From Maricaulis maris_C (lineage in GTDB: Bacteria > Pseudomonadota > Alphaproteobacteria > Caulobacterales > Maricaulaceae): a DNA stretch of 64,000 nt. A program made the position numbers and the translations under genes. The notes under the pieces are model-generated. The model saw only the letters and a program-made list of their open reading frames with translations. It was not told where the DNA came from and did no database searches. The stretch covers positions 806,001 to 870,000 of the forward strand of contig NZ_JAGDYT010000001.1 of NCBI RefSeq assembly GCF_049116555.1. The letters run 5' to 3'. Below are positions 41,502 to 50,103 of the stretch, piece after piece (within the stretch, counting starts at the first letter, position 1; each line of letters begins with the position of its first letter).

Positions 41502-44387
41502 ATGACTCACACGGCTCCCGATCCGGTTCCGACCCTGCCAGCTGGCCTGGCCCCGCTGCCAGGCCGTGCGCCGGGCAAGGCGGGGCATGTGCTGGCAGCC
41601 CTGCCTGACACCGTGCAGACGGCGATCGCGCCTGCGGCCGGCTTTCTCGACACTGTTTTCGCGGCTGCGCCCTATCTTGCCCGACTGGCGCAGCGGCGGC
41701 CGGATACGCTCATGGCCTGTGCCAGCGAGACGCCGGACAGGCTTGTGACCATGGCCATCGACAATCTGCGCATTGCGGGGGCCGGGGCGCCGGACATTTC
41801 CGCGCTCGATGCCGCCCTGCGCCAGGCCAAGTCCGATGCCCATCTCGTCACCGCGCTGGCCGACCTGGCCGGCGTCTGGGATGTACGCGCCGTCACCCGG
41901 GCCATGACCGAGCTGGCGGATGCGGCGCTGCAGGCCGCTTTGCACGCCCATGTCCGTTTCCTTGCCGAACAGGGGCGGGCGCATCCGGTCAGGGATCCGG
42001 CCAATCCCTTGCCCGGCGTGCTCATTCTTGCCCTTGGCAAGATGGGAACGGGCGATCTCAACTATTCCTCCGATATTGATCTGGTTGCCGTCTATGACGC
42101 GGAAAAGCTGGCGCTTCCCGAGAGCGAGGAGCCGCGCAGACGCCTGCCGCGCCTGATCCAGTCCGTGGTGAAATCACTGCAGGACGTGACGGCGGACGGT
42201 TATGTCTTCCGGGTCGATCTGCGCCTGCGCCCGGACCCCGGTGCGACGCCGGTCATCATCTCAACCGATGCGGCGCTGCATTATTATGAGAGTCTCGGCC
42301 AGACCTGGGAGCGGGCCGCCTGGATCAAGGCCCGCGCCAGTGCGGGCGATCGCGCCGCGGCAGAGGACTTCCTGGGCCATATGCAGCCCTTCATCTGGCG
42401 GCGCTCGCTGGACTATGCGGCGATTGACGATATTCGCGGGCTGGCCCGGCAGATCCAGACTGTGGGCCGGCGCGCCGAGATCCGGCCTGCCGGACATGAT
42501 CTCAAACTGGGCCGTGGCGGAATCCGCGAGATCGAGTTCTGCGCCCAGATCCCGCAACTCGTCTTCGGCGGGCGTGACCTGCGTGTGCGAACCCCGGCGA
42601 CGCTGCCCGCGCTGGATGCCCTCAATGAGGTCGGCGCAATCGAGACTGATGCCGCAGAGGCCCTGAAGCGCGATTATCGGGCCCTGCGCAGCTGGGAGCA
42701 TCGTGTGCAGATGCGCCAGGACGAGCCGAGTCAGACCGTGCCGGTCGATCCGCAGGCCCGGGCCGATCTCGCCGCGCTGGCCGGCTTTGCGGATTGCGCG
42801 GAATTCGAGGCCGAGGTCGAGGCCTGCCTGCAGCGCGTGCATGGGCATTTCTCTGACCAGTTCGAGCATGATGTAGCCCTGGCGTCGGAAGCTGGTTCGC
42901 TCATCCTGACCGGGGTCGAGCCGACCCCCGATACAATCAGAACGCTGGAAAAACTGGGTTTTTCCAATCCGGCCTCGGTTTGGGCGACGCTGAATGGCTG
43001 GGCCGCCGGCCGCGTGCGGGCCGTGCGCTCGACGCGGGCCCGCATCCTGTTTGCCCGCATTGCGCCGCAACTGGTTGATCGCATGGCGGCGACCGGCGAG
43101 CCGGACGCGGCGCTGACCCGCTTTGCCGCTTTTTTCGAGAACCTGCCCATGGGCGTGCAGCCGCTCTCGCTTTTGTCCAATGAGCCGGGACTGGCGTCCG
43201 ATCTGATCGGAATCCTCACGCTGGCCCCGCGTCTGGCGGCGGATCTGGCCCGCCGGCCCGCCCTGCTGGACGCGATGCTGGATGATCGTTTCTCGGTTCC
43301 GCTTGAGCAGGACGCGCCAGGCAGTTTCCAGGTCCTGCTGAGCGAGGCCCTGGCACGCGCCGGTGATTACGAGGCCGAACTCAATTCAGCGCGCCGCCGG
43401 GTGCGGGAGGAACGTTTCCGTATCGGTACCCAAATCCTCAAGGGCACAGCCTCGGCCCAGGCCGCGGGTGCCGCTTTTTCGGCCATGGCGGATGCCAGCC
43501 TGGCGGCGATGGCCCGATCCGCCCAGGACGAGACCGAGCGGCGCTATGGTGCCATGCCCGGTGAAGGCGTCATTCTCGGCATGGGCAAGCTGGGTGGCCG
43601 TGAATTGGCGGCGGACAGCGATCTCGACATCATGATCATCTATGAGGGTGACGAGACCGCACCATCCTGGTTCGGCCGCTTTGCCACACGCTTGATCAGT
43701 GCAGTCTCGGCGCCGACCGAGGAGGGCGAGCTTTATACGGTCGACATGCAGTTGCGCCCGTCCGGCAAGGCCGGTCCCGTGGCCGTCTCGCTGTCGCGGT
43801 TTGACAGCTATTACCCGCATGAAGCCTGGACCTGGGAGATGATGGCGCTGACCCGGGCGCGGATCATTGCCGGGGACGGTCCGCTGGCGCGGGCCGTCGA
43901 GGCATCATTTGACCGGGCCCTCAAGCGACCGCGCGATGCCCGCGGCGTGAAGGCTGATGCGCTGGCCATGCGGCGCAAGCTGGCCGAGGCCAAGCCTCCG
44001 AAGTCGGCCTGGGACCTGAAGGCCCGGCCCGGCGGTCTGCAGGATATCGAATTCATTGCCCAGACCCTGCAGCTCATTCATGCCGACAAGCAGGACGTCT
44101 TGCGCGCCTCGACCCGAGACGCGCTCGCGGCGCTGGGCGAGGCGGGCCTTTTGCCGGCGGGCGAGGTCAAGCTGCTTGCCGAGACGCTTCAGCTTGAGCT
44201 CGGGGTCTTGCAGATGATCCGCTGTGCACACGGTTCGGGATTCGATCCGGCCCATGCCAGCAGCGGCTTTGCCACGCGGCTGGCCGAGTTGGGAGGCTGT
44301 CAGAAAATCGAGGCGCTGGAAGCCGCGCTCGACACGCGCATGGCGGAAGTCCGCAAGGTTTTCCAGCGTCGCATCGGAAAAATGTGA
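41502..44387 (+). CDS. glnE: Bifunctional glutamine-synthetase adenylyltransferase/deadenylase
   Basis: The 961-residue protein has two nucleotidyltransferase cores. The N-terminal deadenylase has LALGKMGTGDLNYSSDIDLV and the C-terminal adenylylase has GMGKLGGRELAADSDLDIMI. It switches glutamine synthetase off and on in response to PII. I chose the ATG at 41502 because the open frame upstream overlaps the kinase gene and has no family match. Length agrees with GlnE. Confidence 0.95.
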   Translation: MTHTAPDPVPTLPAGLAPLPGRAPGKAGHVLAALPDTVQTAIAPAAGFLDTVFAAAPYLARLAQRRPDTLMACASETPDRLVTMAIDNLRIAGAGAPDISALDAALRQAKSDAHLVTALADLAGVWDVRAVTRAMTELADAALQAALHAHVRFLAEQGRAHPVRDPANPLPGVLILALGKMGTGDLNYSSDIDLVAVYDAEKLALPESEEPRRRLPRLIQSVVKSLQDVTADGYVFRVDLRLRPDPGATPVIISTDAALHYYESLGQTWERAAWIKARASAGDRAAAEDFLGHMQPFIWRRSLDYAAIDDIRGLARQIQTVGRRAEIRPAGHDLKLGRGGIREIEFCAQIPQLVFGGRDLRVRTPATLPALDALNEVGAIETDAAEALKRDYRALRSWEHRVQMRQDEPSQTVPVDPQARADLAALAGFADCAEFEAEVEACLQRVHGHFSDQFEHDVALASEAGSLILTGVEPTPDTIRTLEKLGFSNPASVWATLNGWAAGRVRAVRSTRARILFARIAPQLVDRMAATGEPDAALTRFAAFFENLPMGVQPLSLLSNEPGLASDLIGILTLAPRLAADLARRPALLDAMLDDRFSVPLEQDAPGSFQVLLSEALARAGDYEAELNSARRRVREERFRIGTQILKGTASAQAAGAAFSAMADASLAAMARSAQDETERRYGAMPGEGVILGMGKLGGRELAADSDLDIMIIYEGDETAPSWFGRFATRLISAVSAPTEEGELYTVDMQLRPSGKAGPVAVSLSRFDSYYPHEAWTWEMMALTRARIIAGDGPLARAVEASFDRALKRPRDARGVKADALAMRRKLAEAKPPKSAWDLKARPGGLQDIEFIAQTLQLIHADKQDVLRASTRDALAALGEAGLLPAGEVKLLAETLQLELGVLQMIRCAHGSGFDPAHASSGFATRLAELGGCQKIEALEAALDTRMAEVRKVFQRRIGKM

Positions 44388-44459
44388 GCCGGCCGCGACG
44401 GAATGGCGCTGCCGGGTCGTTCTATTCCCAGCGAGGCTATGAACGACAAGGACGATGTC

Positions 44460-45041
44460 ATGAAAACTTCCCGATTGATTGTACTGATGGGTTCAACCTG
44501 TTTGCTGCTGGCCGGAGCCGCAGCCCAGGCTCAGGGTCCGGGCGGCCGCCATCATGGCGGTGATCGTGCCGGTGGTCCCGGCGGTGGGGCCCATCGCGCC
44601 CTGATGATGCTGCGGGCGGCGGACGCCAATGGCGACAACTCCATCACCGAGGCTGAAGTGGCGGCTCTCCAGGCCGAAATGTTCACCTGGATGGACCGCA
44701 ATGCAGACGGTTATCTCGACGCGGCCGACCAGTCTCCGGTTCGTCAGCGCATGCGCGCGATCCATGAAGCCGAGATGGCGGAAGGCGGCGATGGCGAAGG
44801 CCGGCGCGGTCGCCGAGGCGGTTCGCATGGCCGTGGGTCGGGCGAGGGCCGGGACGGCGAAGGCCCCGGTCGGCATTTTGATGCGGACGAAGATGGCCGC
44901 ATTTCGCGCGCTGAATTCCTGGGTGGCGAGAACCGGCTGTTTGCCGCGCTCGATGCCAATGAGGATGGCGTGATCGAGCCGGCCGAGCTGGACGAGGCTG
45001 CGGAACGGCGACAGGATCGTCGCCTCTGGTGGCGCGACTAG
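44460..45041 (+). CDS. Secreted EF-hand calcium-binding protein
   Basis: The 193-residue protein has a Sec signal (LIVLMGSTCLLLAGAAAQAQ) and four EF-hand-like loops: ADANGDNSITEAEV, DRNADGYLDAAD, DADEDGRISRAEF and DANEDGVIEPAEL. A Gly/Arg-rich linker separates the two pairs. The ATG at 44460 has AAGGA seven bases upstream. It precedes an ECF sigma operon with only a short gap, so it may be part of, or controlled by, that unit. Confidence 0.85.
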   Translation: MKTSRLIVLMGSTCLLLAGAAAQAQGPGGRHHGGDRAGGPGGGAHRALMMLRAADANGDNSITEAEVAALQAEMFTWMDRNADGYLDAADQSPVRQRMRAIHEAEMAEGGDGEGRRGRRGGSHGRGSGEGRDGEGPGRHFDADEDGRISRAEFLGGENRLFAALDANEDGVIEPAELDEAAERRQDRRLWWRD

Positions 45042-45070
45042 CGCTTTCGCCCATGTTTGACGGACACGGC

Positions 45071-45748
45071 ATGACGACAGACGAACCGGCGGATGCCGGC
45101 CCCATGTCCGGCCGTGTCCGTGAGCGGCCGCCCCTCGCGGCATCGGCTTCGGTCGATCTGCGGGCGGCGGAAGACCGGCTGATGGCGCGCATTGGCGCCG
45201 GAGACCGGGATGCGGCCCGCGAACTCATGGCCGCCAATCTGTCGCGTATCATCGGCCTCGCCCGACGCACATTGGGTGATGCGGTCGAGGCCGAAGATAT
45301 AGCGCAGGAGACCTTTTTGCGGGTCTGGAAGGCCGCGGGGCGGTGGAAATCCGGTCAGGCCCGGGTGTCCAGCTGGGTTTGCCGGATCGCGCTCAACCTC
45401 TGCTACGACCGCTTGCGCAAGCGCCGGGAGGTTCTGACTGATGCCCTCCCTGAACAAGCTGATGCCAGTCTCGGACAGGACCGGCGCATGGAACAGGCGG
45501 AAAGCGGCCATCGCGTCGCCGAGGCCGTCGCCCGGCTCCCGGACCGACAGCGCCAGGCGCTGGAGCTGGTCCATTTCCAGGAGCTGAGCAATATCGAGGC
45601 GGCCGAGATCATGTCGGTCAGTGTTGATGCACTTGAATCCCTGCTGGCGCGTGGTCGGCGAAAGCTCAAGGCCTTGCTTCTGGGCGATGCGCCCGATCTG
45701 ATAGCCAGCTATGCTGAGGGCGGCGATGCCCGTTACGGTGATGAATGA
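45071..45748 (+). CDS. ECF RNA polymerase sigma factor
   Basis: The 225-residue protein has region 2 (DAVEAEDIAQETFLRVWKAA, then VSSWVCRIALNLCYDRLRKR) and region 4 (LPDRQRQALELVHFQELSNI, then EAAEIMSVSVDALESLLARG). It has an N-terminal extension of about 35 residues. It overlaps the next gene (ATGA), which encodes a small membrane protein. The set resembles CnrH-type sigma operons. The start at 45071 is chosen over 45053 for a slightly better ribosome site. Confidence 0.9.
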   Translation: MTTDEPADAGPMSGRVRERPPLAASASVDLRAAEDRLMARIGAGDRDAARELMAANLSRIIGLARRTLGDAVEAEDIAQETFLRVWKAAGRWKSGQARVSSWVCRIALNLCYDRLRKRREVLTDALPEQADASLGQDRRMEQAESGHRVAEAVARLPDRQRQALELVHFQELSNIEAAEIMSVSVDALESLLARGRRKLKALLLGDAPDLIASYAEGGDARYGDE

Positions 45749-46155
45749 TGACTGAGGACCGCTTTTACCAAATTCTACAGGCTTACGGCGCCGATCCGGC
45801 CCGTTGGCCGGCCGATGAACGCGCGGATGCCGAGGCCTTCGCCCGCGCTCATCCTGACCAGGCCGGATCGGTCATCGCCGCGGAAAGCGCGCTGGATGCG
45901 TTGCTGGGCGATCTCGCCCAGCCGGTTCAGGTCAACGCGCTGCTGGAGCGGCGGCTGATCGCCCGCTTGCCGGTGCCGTCCGCCTCGCGCTGGATGGCGC
46001 CCACCGCGGTGGCGGCCGCGCTGCTCGTCGGGGTCTGTCTCGGCTTTGCCAGTGGTGCGCTTACCGGTGATTACAACGCCGATGACACGCTCTATGCCGA
46101 TGCTTTCACCGGCTATGAAGATGACTGGGTGGACTGGCTGGGAGAAGACGCATGA
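45745..46155 (+). CDS. Small single-TM protein, candidate anti-sigma factor
   Basis: The 136-residue protein has a cytoplasmic acidic N-terminal half (FYQILQAYGADPARWPADER), one TM segment (MAPTAVAAALLVGVCLGFAS) and an Asp-rich periplasmic tail (YADAFTGYEDDWVDWLG). Its placement, coupled to the sigma gene by overlap and followed by a metal-sensor-like gene, suggests an anti-sigma factor of the CnrY kind. There is no zinc-binding anti-sigma motif. Confidence 0.65.
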   Translation: MMTEDRFYQILQAYGADPARWPADERADAEAFARAHPDQAGSVIAAESALDALLGDLAQPVQVNALLERRLIARLPVPSASRWMAPTAVAAALLVGVCLGFASGALTGDYNADDTLYADAFTGYEDDWVDWLGEDA

Positions 46156-46700
46156 GGCCAAGCTTGCCCTGGATCGCCGCCCTGATTGGCTCCGTTCTGA
46201 TCAATGGCGCGCTGGTCGGCTATCTCGTCCATCACACGACTGACGGTCCGGACTGGCAGATGCGCGGGTCGGCGCCGGACAGCGGTCCGGCACGCGGCGG
46301 TGCGCCGGGCCGGGGTGGTTTTGACCTGCGCGGCTTCGTGGAAGCGCTGCCGGAGGCAAGTCGACAGGAAGCCCGCGACCGTCTGCGCGCCAGCTTTGCC
46401 GACATGGGCGACCTTGCCCGGGACGGGCGGTTGGCCCGCCGGGAGCTGGACACGCTTCTGGTGGCGGACGAGTTTGATACCGAGGCCGTTGCCCAGGCCA
46501 TGGCGGAGCTGCGCGAGAGCCAGCGCGAAGTCGAGGCGCGGATTGAAGCGATTGTGCTCGATGTCGTTTCGGAACTTGATGTCGAGACCCGGGCCGCCGC
46601 CCTGCAAGCGGGGCGTGAGCGGATGGGAAGGCGGGGGCCGCCGCCAGGCGGGCATCGTCGTCATGGTCCGCGCGATGGACCGCCACCGACGCGCGACTAG
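46152..46700 (+). CDS. Periplasmic heavy-metal sensor/CpxP-like protein
   Basis: The 182-residue protein has an N-terminal TM anchor (LPWIAALIGSVLINGALVGY) and a helical periplasmic domain (FVEALPEASRQEARDRLRAS, then RESQREVEARIEAIVLDVVS) typical of the CnrX/Metal_resist and CpxP-like families. The Gly/His/Arg/Pro-rich C-terminus (PPGGHRRHGPRDGPPP) could bind metal. It overlaps the preceding gene by four bases and completes a sigma, anti-sigma and sensor set. Confidence 0.8.
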   Translation: MRPSLPWIAALIGSVLINGALVGYLVHHTTDGPDWQMRGSAPDSGPARGGAPGRGGFDLRGFVEALPEASRQEARDRLRASFADMGDLARDGRLARRELDTLLVADEFDTEAVAQAMAELRESQREVEARIEAIVLDVVSELDVETRAAALQAGRERMGRRGPPPGGHRRHGPRDGPPPTRD

Positions 46701-46706
46701 ACGCGT

Positions 46707-49463
46707 CTATTCGCCTGCCGCCAAGCGGGAGGGGCTGTTGCCATCAATGAATTCATCATCGACGTCAAAACCGTCATCGGTCTGAAGCCCGGCTGACAGG
46801 CCCAGCGGGGCGTGTGCGTCGAAGGGCGCGCCCGCATCGTCCGCGTCCAGTGCCAGGGCCTTGTCGACCCCGCCATCGCGGGCCACGGCTTCGATCGCAT
46901 CGCGCGGGATCGGCTGGTCCTGGCTGATCGGCAGGACGATGGAGACCGTCGTGCCTTCGCCCAGTGTCGAGTCGATCGACAGCGTGCCGCCATGCAGCTC
47001 GATCAGGGATTTGGACAGGGCAAGGCCAAGCCCGGAACCCTGGAAGCTCTTGGAGTGCTGGCTTTCGATCTGCTCGAAGGGGCGGCCCAGGCGGGGCAGG
47101 TCATCCTTGGCGATACCGATGCCGGTGTCGGACACCTGGAAAGCAATGCCGAGGCCGGACAGGAAGCCCCGTACGGTAACCCGACCACCTTCCGGCGTGA
47201 ATTTCACCGCATTGGAGACCAGGTTGATCATGATCTGCTTGAAGGCGCGCGGATCGACCTCGATTTCCGGCAGGCCCGAAACATCGGCGCGCAGCTGGAG
47301 ACGTTTCTCCTCGGCGCGACCGCGGACAATGCGAATGCTCTGTTCGACCAGCTCGCTGGCGTCGGTGGGCTCGGGCTGAAGCTGCATCTTGCCGGCCTCG
47401 ATCTTGGACATGTCGAGAATGTCGTTGATCAGTTCCAGCAGGTGTTTGCCCGAAGACAGGATGTCCTTCATGTAGCCGACATAGCGATCATCGCCGAGCG
47501 GGCCGAACATTTCCTGCATCATGATTTCGGAGAAGCCGTTGATGGCATTGAGCGGCGTGCGCAGCTCATGGCTCATATTGGCGAGGAATTCGGACTTGGA
47601 GCGGTTGGCTTCCTCGGCCCGGATCTTCTCTTCTTCATATTTGCGGGCCAGGTCGGCGATCCGGGCCTGGGAGCGCTTGACGTCGTCGACCGTCTTGCGG
47701 AGTTGGCTCTCATTCTCGGTGAGGGCGGCCTCGTGATGCTTGAGATCGGTGATATCGGCGCCGACCGAGACCAGGCCGCCATCGGCGGTCGGGCGGTCGG
47801 AATAGTGCAGCCAGCGACCATTGGAGAGCTCGATCTCGTAGGCGACCTTGCTGTCCGTTCCGCCATGCACGGTCTTGATGGCCCGAGCGGCCGCCTGCTC
47901 GACCGCTTCATAGCTCATGCCCGGTTTCAACATGCCTTCGGCAAAGTCGAACAAGTCCCTGAATTTGCGGTTCCACAGAATGAGGCGCTGACGGCTGTCC
48001 CAGAGAACGAAGCTCTCGGACATCGATTCCAGGGCGGCACGCAGGCGGCTCTCTGCTGCCGCGACGCGGGCCTGGGCCCCCTTGCGTTCGGTGACATCGA
48101 TGGCGACGCCGACAATGCGGGTATGGCCGACTTCGCCGCCGGGCAGGATGCGGCCCCGCATTTGCAGCCATACCGGCGCGCGCGCGGCGAGCACTTCATG
48201 ATCGACCTCGGCGCCGGCCGGGGCTCCGCGCATGGCCGCGCGCAGGCGCTCGCGGTCGGGCTTGGAGAAGAGCTGGAGGAATTGCTGGCCGGAGCACTCG
48301 GTCGCGGCTTCGAGCCCGAGAATGCGGGCAAGGGAGTCGGTGACGAAGACGGTGTCGGCTTCCGGATTCCAGTCCCAGACACCGCAGCGCGCGCCCTCGA
48401 TGGCGACGCGGAAGCGCTGCTCATTGTCTTCCAGCATCTGCCGGGTCGAGCGCAGGCGGCCCATCTGCATGAAGACCAGTGCGCACAGGCCCAATGCCAC
48501 GAAGATCGGCGCGATGAACATCAGGCCGTAGAAGGAGATCGTCCGGTACCAGGCGCTTTGATTGATGCGCATGGCGCCCAGCGCATAGACCCGCAGTTCG
48601 GTGCCGGAAATCGGCGCAACCGCGAAGGTGACCCGTTCCTCGCCGAAGCGCGCATCCGACGTGGCGCCACCCCCGCCGGCCGCCAGCCTGTCGATAAGGC
48701 CGGGTTCCAGACCGAAGCGTTCTGCCAGTTGGGTGCCGGCGCGGGCGCTGGGCATGCGCGGCCGGATTGCCAGCATTCCGCCGTCGACATCGGCGAGTGC
48801 GACGACTCGATCATCGCCCCAGTCCGGCAGGGCGGTCTCGGTGCTCAGCCGGGCCACGAAAGCGCCGACCGTGCCATCGCTCAACGGGGTCGGGACGGCG
48901 AGAACCAGGAAGGCCTGATTGCCGGTGACCTGAGCGGTGAGGCCGGATGGCGCATCCAATGCCGCCCCGGCGAAATCACGCAGATTCTCGATTGGTTCGC
49001 CATCGGCGATGACCTGCCCGCCCGGCAGGAGGAGGGCAATATCGGCCACGAGTTCGGATTCGGCGATGGCGGAGAGGCGTGCATTGGCCAGGCTTTCGAC
49101 CTCGCCGGCGGGGGCGTCACGCAGATCCGCAGCGGCAAAGGCCAGCGCATACCGGGCTTCGGCAATGCGGGCCGTGACGCGCTCGGCAAGATAGCCGGCG
49201 GCATTGGCCTGGGACCGCTCCGCCTCGGTGATCAGGATTTCGCGCTCTTGCTGGATCTTGACCAGCAGTATGCCGCCATAGGCGAGCGTAAAGAGCACCA
49301 CCGCCAGGATGATCCACATTGCGCCGCTGCTGCGGGATGTCTTGCGGGGCGCTTCGTCCGGATCGCGGGCGTGACGATGCTGTCCCCGGGACGGGGAGTT
49401 CGACGCCCTGTCCCGGCCCTTGGCGGACTGTGACGGGCGGTGATCGAACCGCATCTGATTCAT
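46707..49463 (-). CDS. pleC: PleC/DivJ-type sensor histidine kinase
   Basis: The 918-residue kinase has TM1 at about 49-69, a periplasmic sensor to about 305 and TM2 at about 309-332. Two PAS domains follow (about 345-460 and 475-578), then a coiled linker. His632 lies in MSHELRTPLNAINGFSEIM. The catalytic domain contains NLVSNAVKFTPEGG, RLGRPFEQIESQHSKSF and GSGLGLALSKSLIELHGG. These blocks are those of PleC/DivJ/PdhS, which act on DivK in cell polarity. The C-terminal acidic tail is extra. The symbol is a best guess between PleC and close paralogues. Confidence 0.85.
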   Translation of the reverse strand: MNQMRFDHRPSQSAKGRDRASNSPSRGQHRHARDPDEAPRKTSRSSGAMWIILAVVLFTLAYGGILLVKIQQEREILITEAERSQANAAGYLAERVTARIAEARYALAFAAADLRDAPAGEVESLANARLSAIAESELVADIALLLPGGQVIADGEPIENLRDFAGAALDAPSGLTAQVTGNQAFLVLAVPTPLSDGTVGAFVARLSTETALPDWGDDRVVALADVDGGMLAIRPRMPSARAGTQLAERFGLEPGLIDRLAAGGGGATSDARFGEERVTFAVAPISGTELRVYALGAMRINQSAWYRTISFYGLMFIAPIFVALGLCALVFMQMGRLRSTRQMLEDNEQRFRVAIEGARCGVWDWNPEADTVFVTDSLARILGLEAATECSGQQFLQLFSKPDRERLRAAMRGAPAGAEVDHEVLAARAPVWLQMRGRILPGGEVGHTRIVGVAIDVTERKGAQARVAAAESRLRAALESMSESFVLWDSRQRLILWNRKFRDLFDFAEGMLKPGMSYEAVEQAAARAIKTVHGGTDSKVAYEIELSNGRWLHYSDRPTADGGLVSVGADITDLKHHEAALTENESQLRKTVDDVKRSQARIADLARKYEEEKIRAEEANRSKSEFLANMSHELRTPLNAINGFSEIMMQEMFGPLGDDRYVGYMKDILSSGKHLLELINDILDMSKIEAGKMQLQPEPTDASELVEQSIRIVRGRAEEKRLQLRADVSGLPEIEVDPRAFKQIMINLVSNAVKFTPEGGRVTVRGFLSGLGIAFQVSDTGIGIAKDDLPRLGRPFEQIESQHSKSFQGSGLGLALSKSLIELHGGTLSIDSTLGEGTTVSIVLPISQDQPIPRDAIEAVARDGGVDKALALDADDAGAPFDAHAPLGLSAGLQTDDGFDVDDEFIDGNSPSRLAAGE

Positions 49464-49532
49464 GGTCTCAAACTAAGGTGCGTTCGCGGTCTGTGTCGAC
49501 CGGACAACGCGGGTTTTCAATTGTCTTGCGGC

Positions 49533-50084
49533 TCAGGCTTCGTCGGCCTGGACCGCCTCGTCAGACGCTTTGCTTTCGGCGCCGACTTTCTGGCGCGCCT
49601 GGCGTCGTTCGGGGCCCTTGTAAGTGCCGCTGTCCGGATTGGCGCGACGCCGGTCCGGACCGAAATAATTCTTGTTGCGGATAAAGGGGCGAGGCTCATT
49701 GATCACCGAGGCGATCTTGGAGAACATTTCCTTCGCCGTGACAGGCTTGCAGCAGAATTCCGTGACCCCGGCATCGCGGGCCAGCATCACCTTGGATTTC
49801 TCCGAATAGGCGCTCAGCATGATGATCGGCACGAGCGGATTCGGACTGTCATCGGCCGTGCGGACCAGGCGCACGAAATCGAGACCGTCCAGAATTTCCA
49901 TCTGATAATCGGTGATGATGATATCAACGGAGTCGGACCGGACCAGATCGAACGCATCGGCCGGGTCCTTGGACTCGAAAATCTGCTTGATTCCAAACCC
50001 GTGCAGAATGGTGCGCAGGATGGTCAGCATATAGCCGTTATCGTCGACGATCAGTACTCGCACGCGGCTGAAATCTGCGGCCAT
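49533..50084 (-). CDS. Single-domain response regulator with basic tail
   Basis: The 183-residue protein has a receiver with phospho-acceptor Asp59 (DIIITDYQMEILDG) and Lys in CCKPVTAKEMFSKI. A C-terminal extension FIRNKNYFGPDRRR and a second PERRQ block follow, with no output domain. It lies between the EAL protein gene and the kinase gene on the same strand, so the three form an operon-like set. Confidence 0.88.
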   Translation of the reverse strand: MAADFSRVRVLIVDDNGYMLTILRTILHGFGIKQIFESKDPADAFDLVRSDSVDIIITDYQMEILDGLDFVRLVRTADDSPNPLVPIIMLSAYSEKSKVMLARDAGVTEFCCKPVTAKEMFSKIASVINEPRPFIRNKNYFGPDRRRANPDSGTYKGPERRQARQKVGAESKASDEAVQADEA

Positions 50085-50103
50085 GGCTGCCTACCTCAAC
50101 GCC

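Noticed and set aside
46812..49433. 873-codon open frame opposite the PleC-like kinase
   Set aside because: The kinase frame has all expected motifs. The opposite frame is a shadow without a start context or family features.
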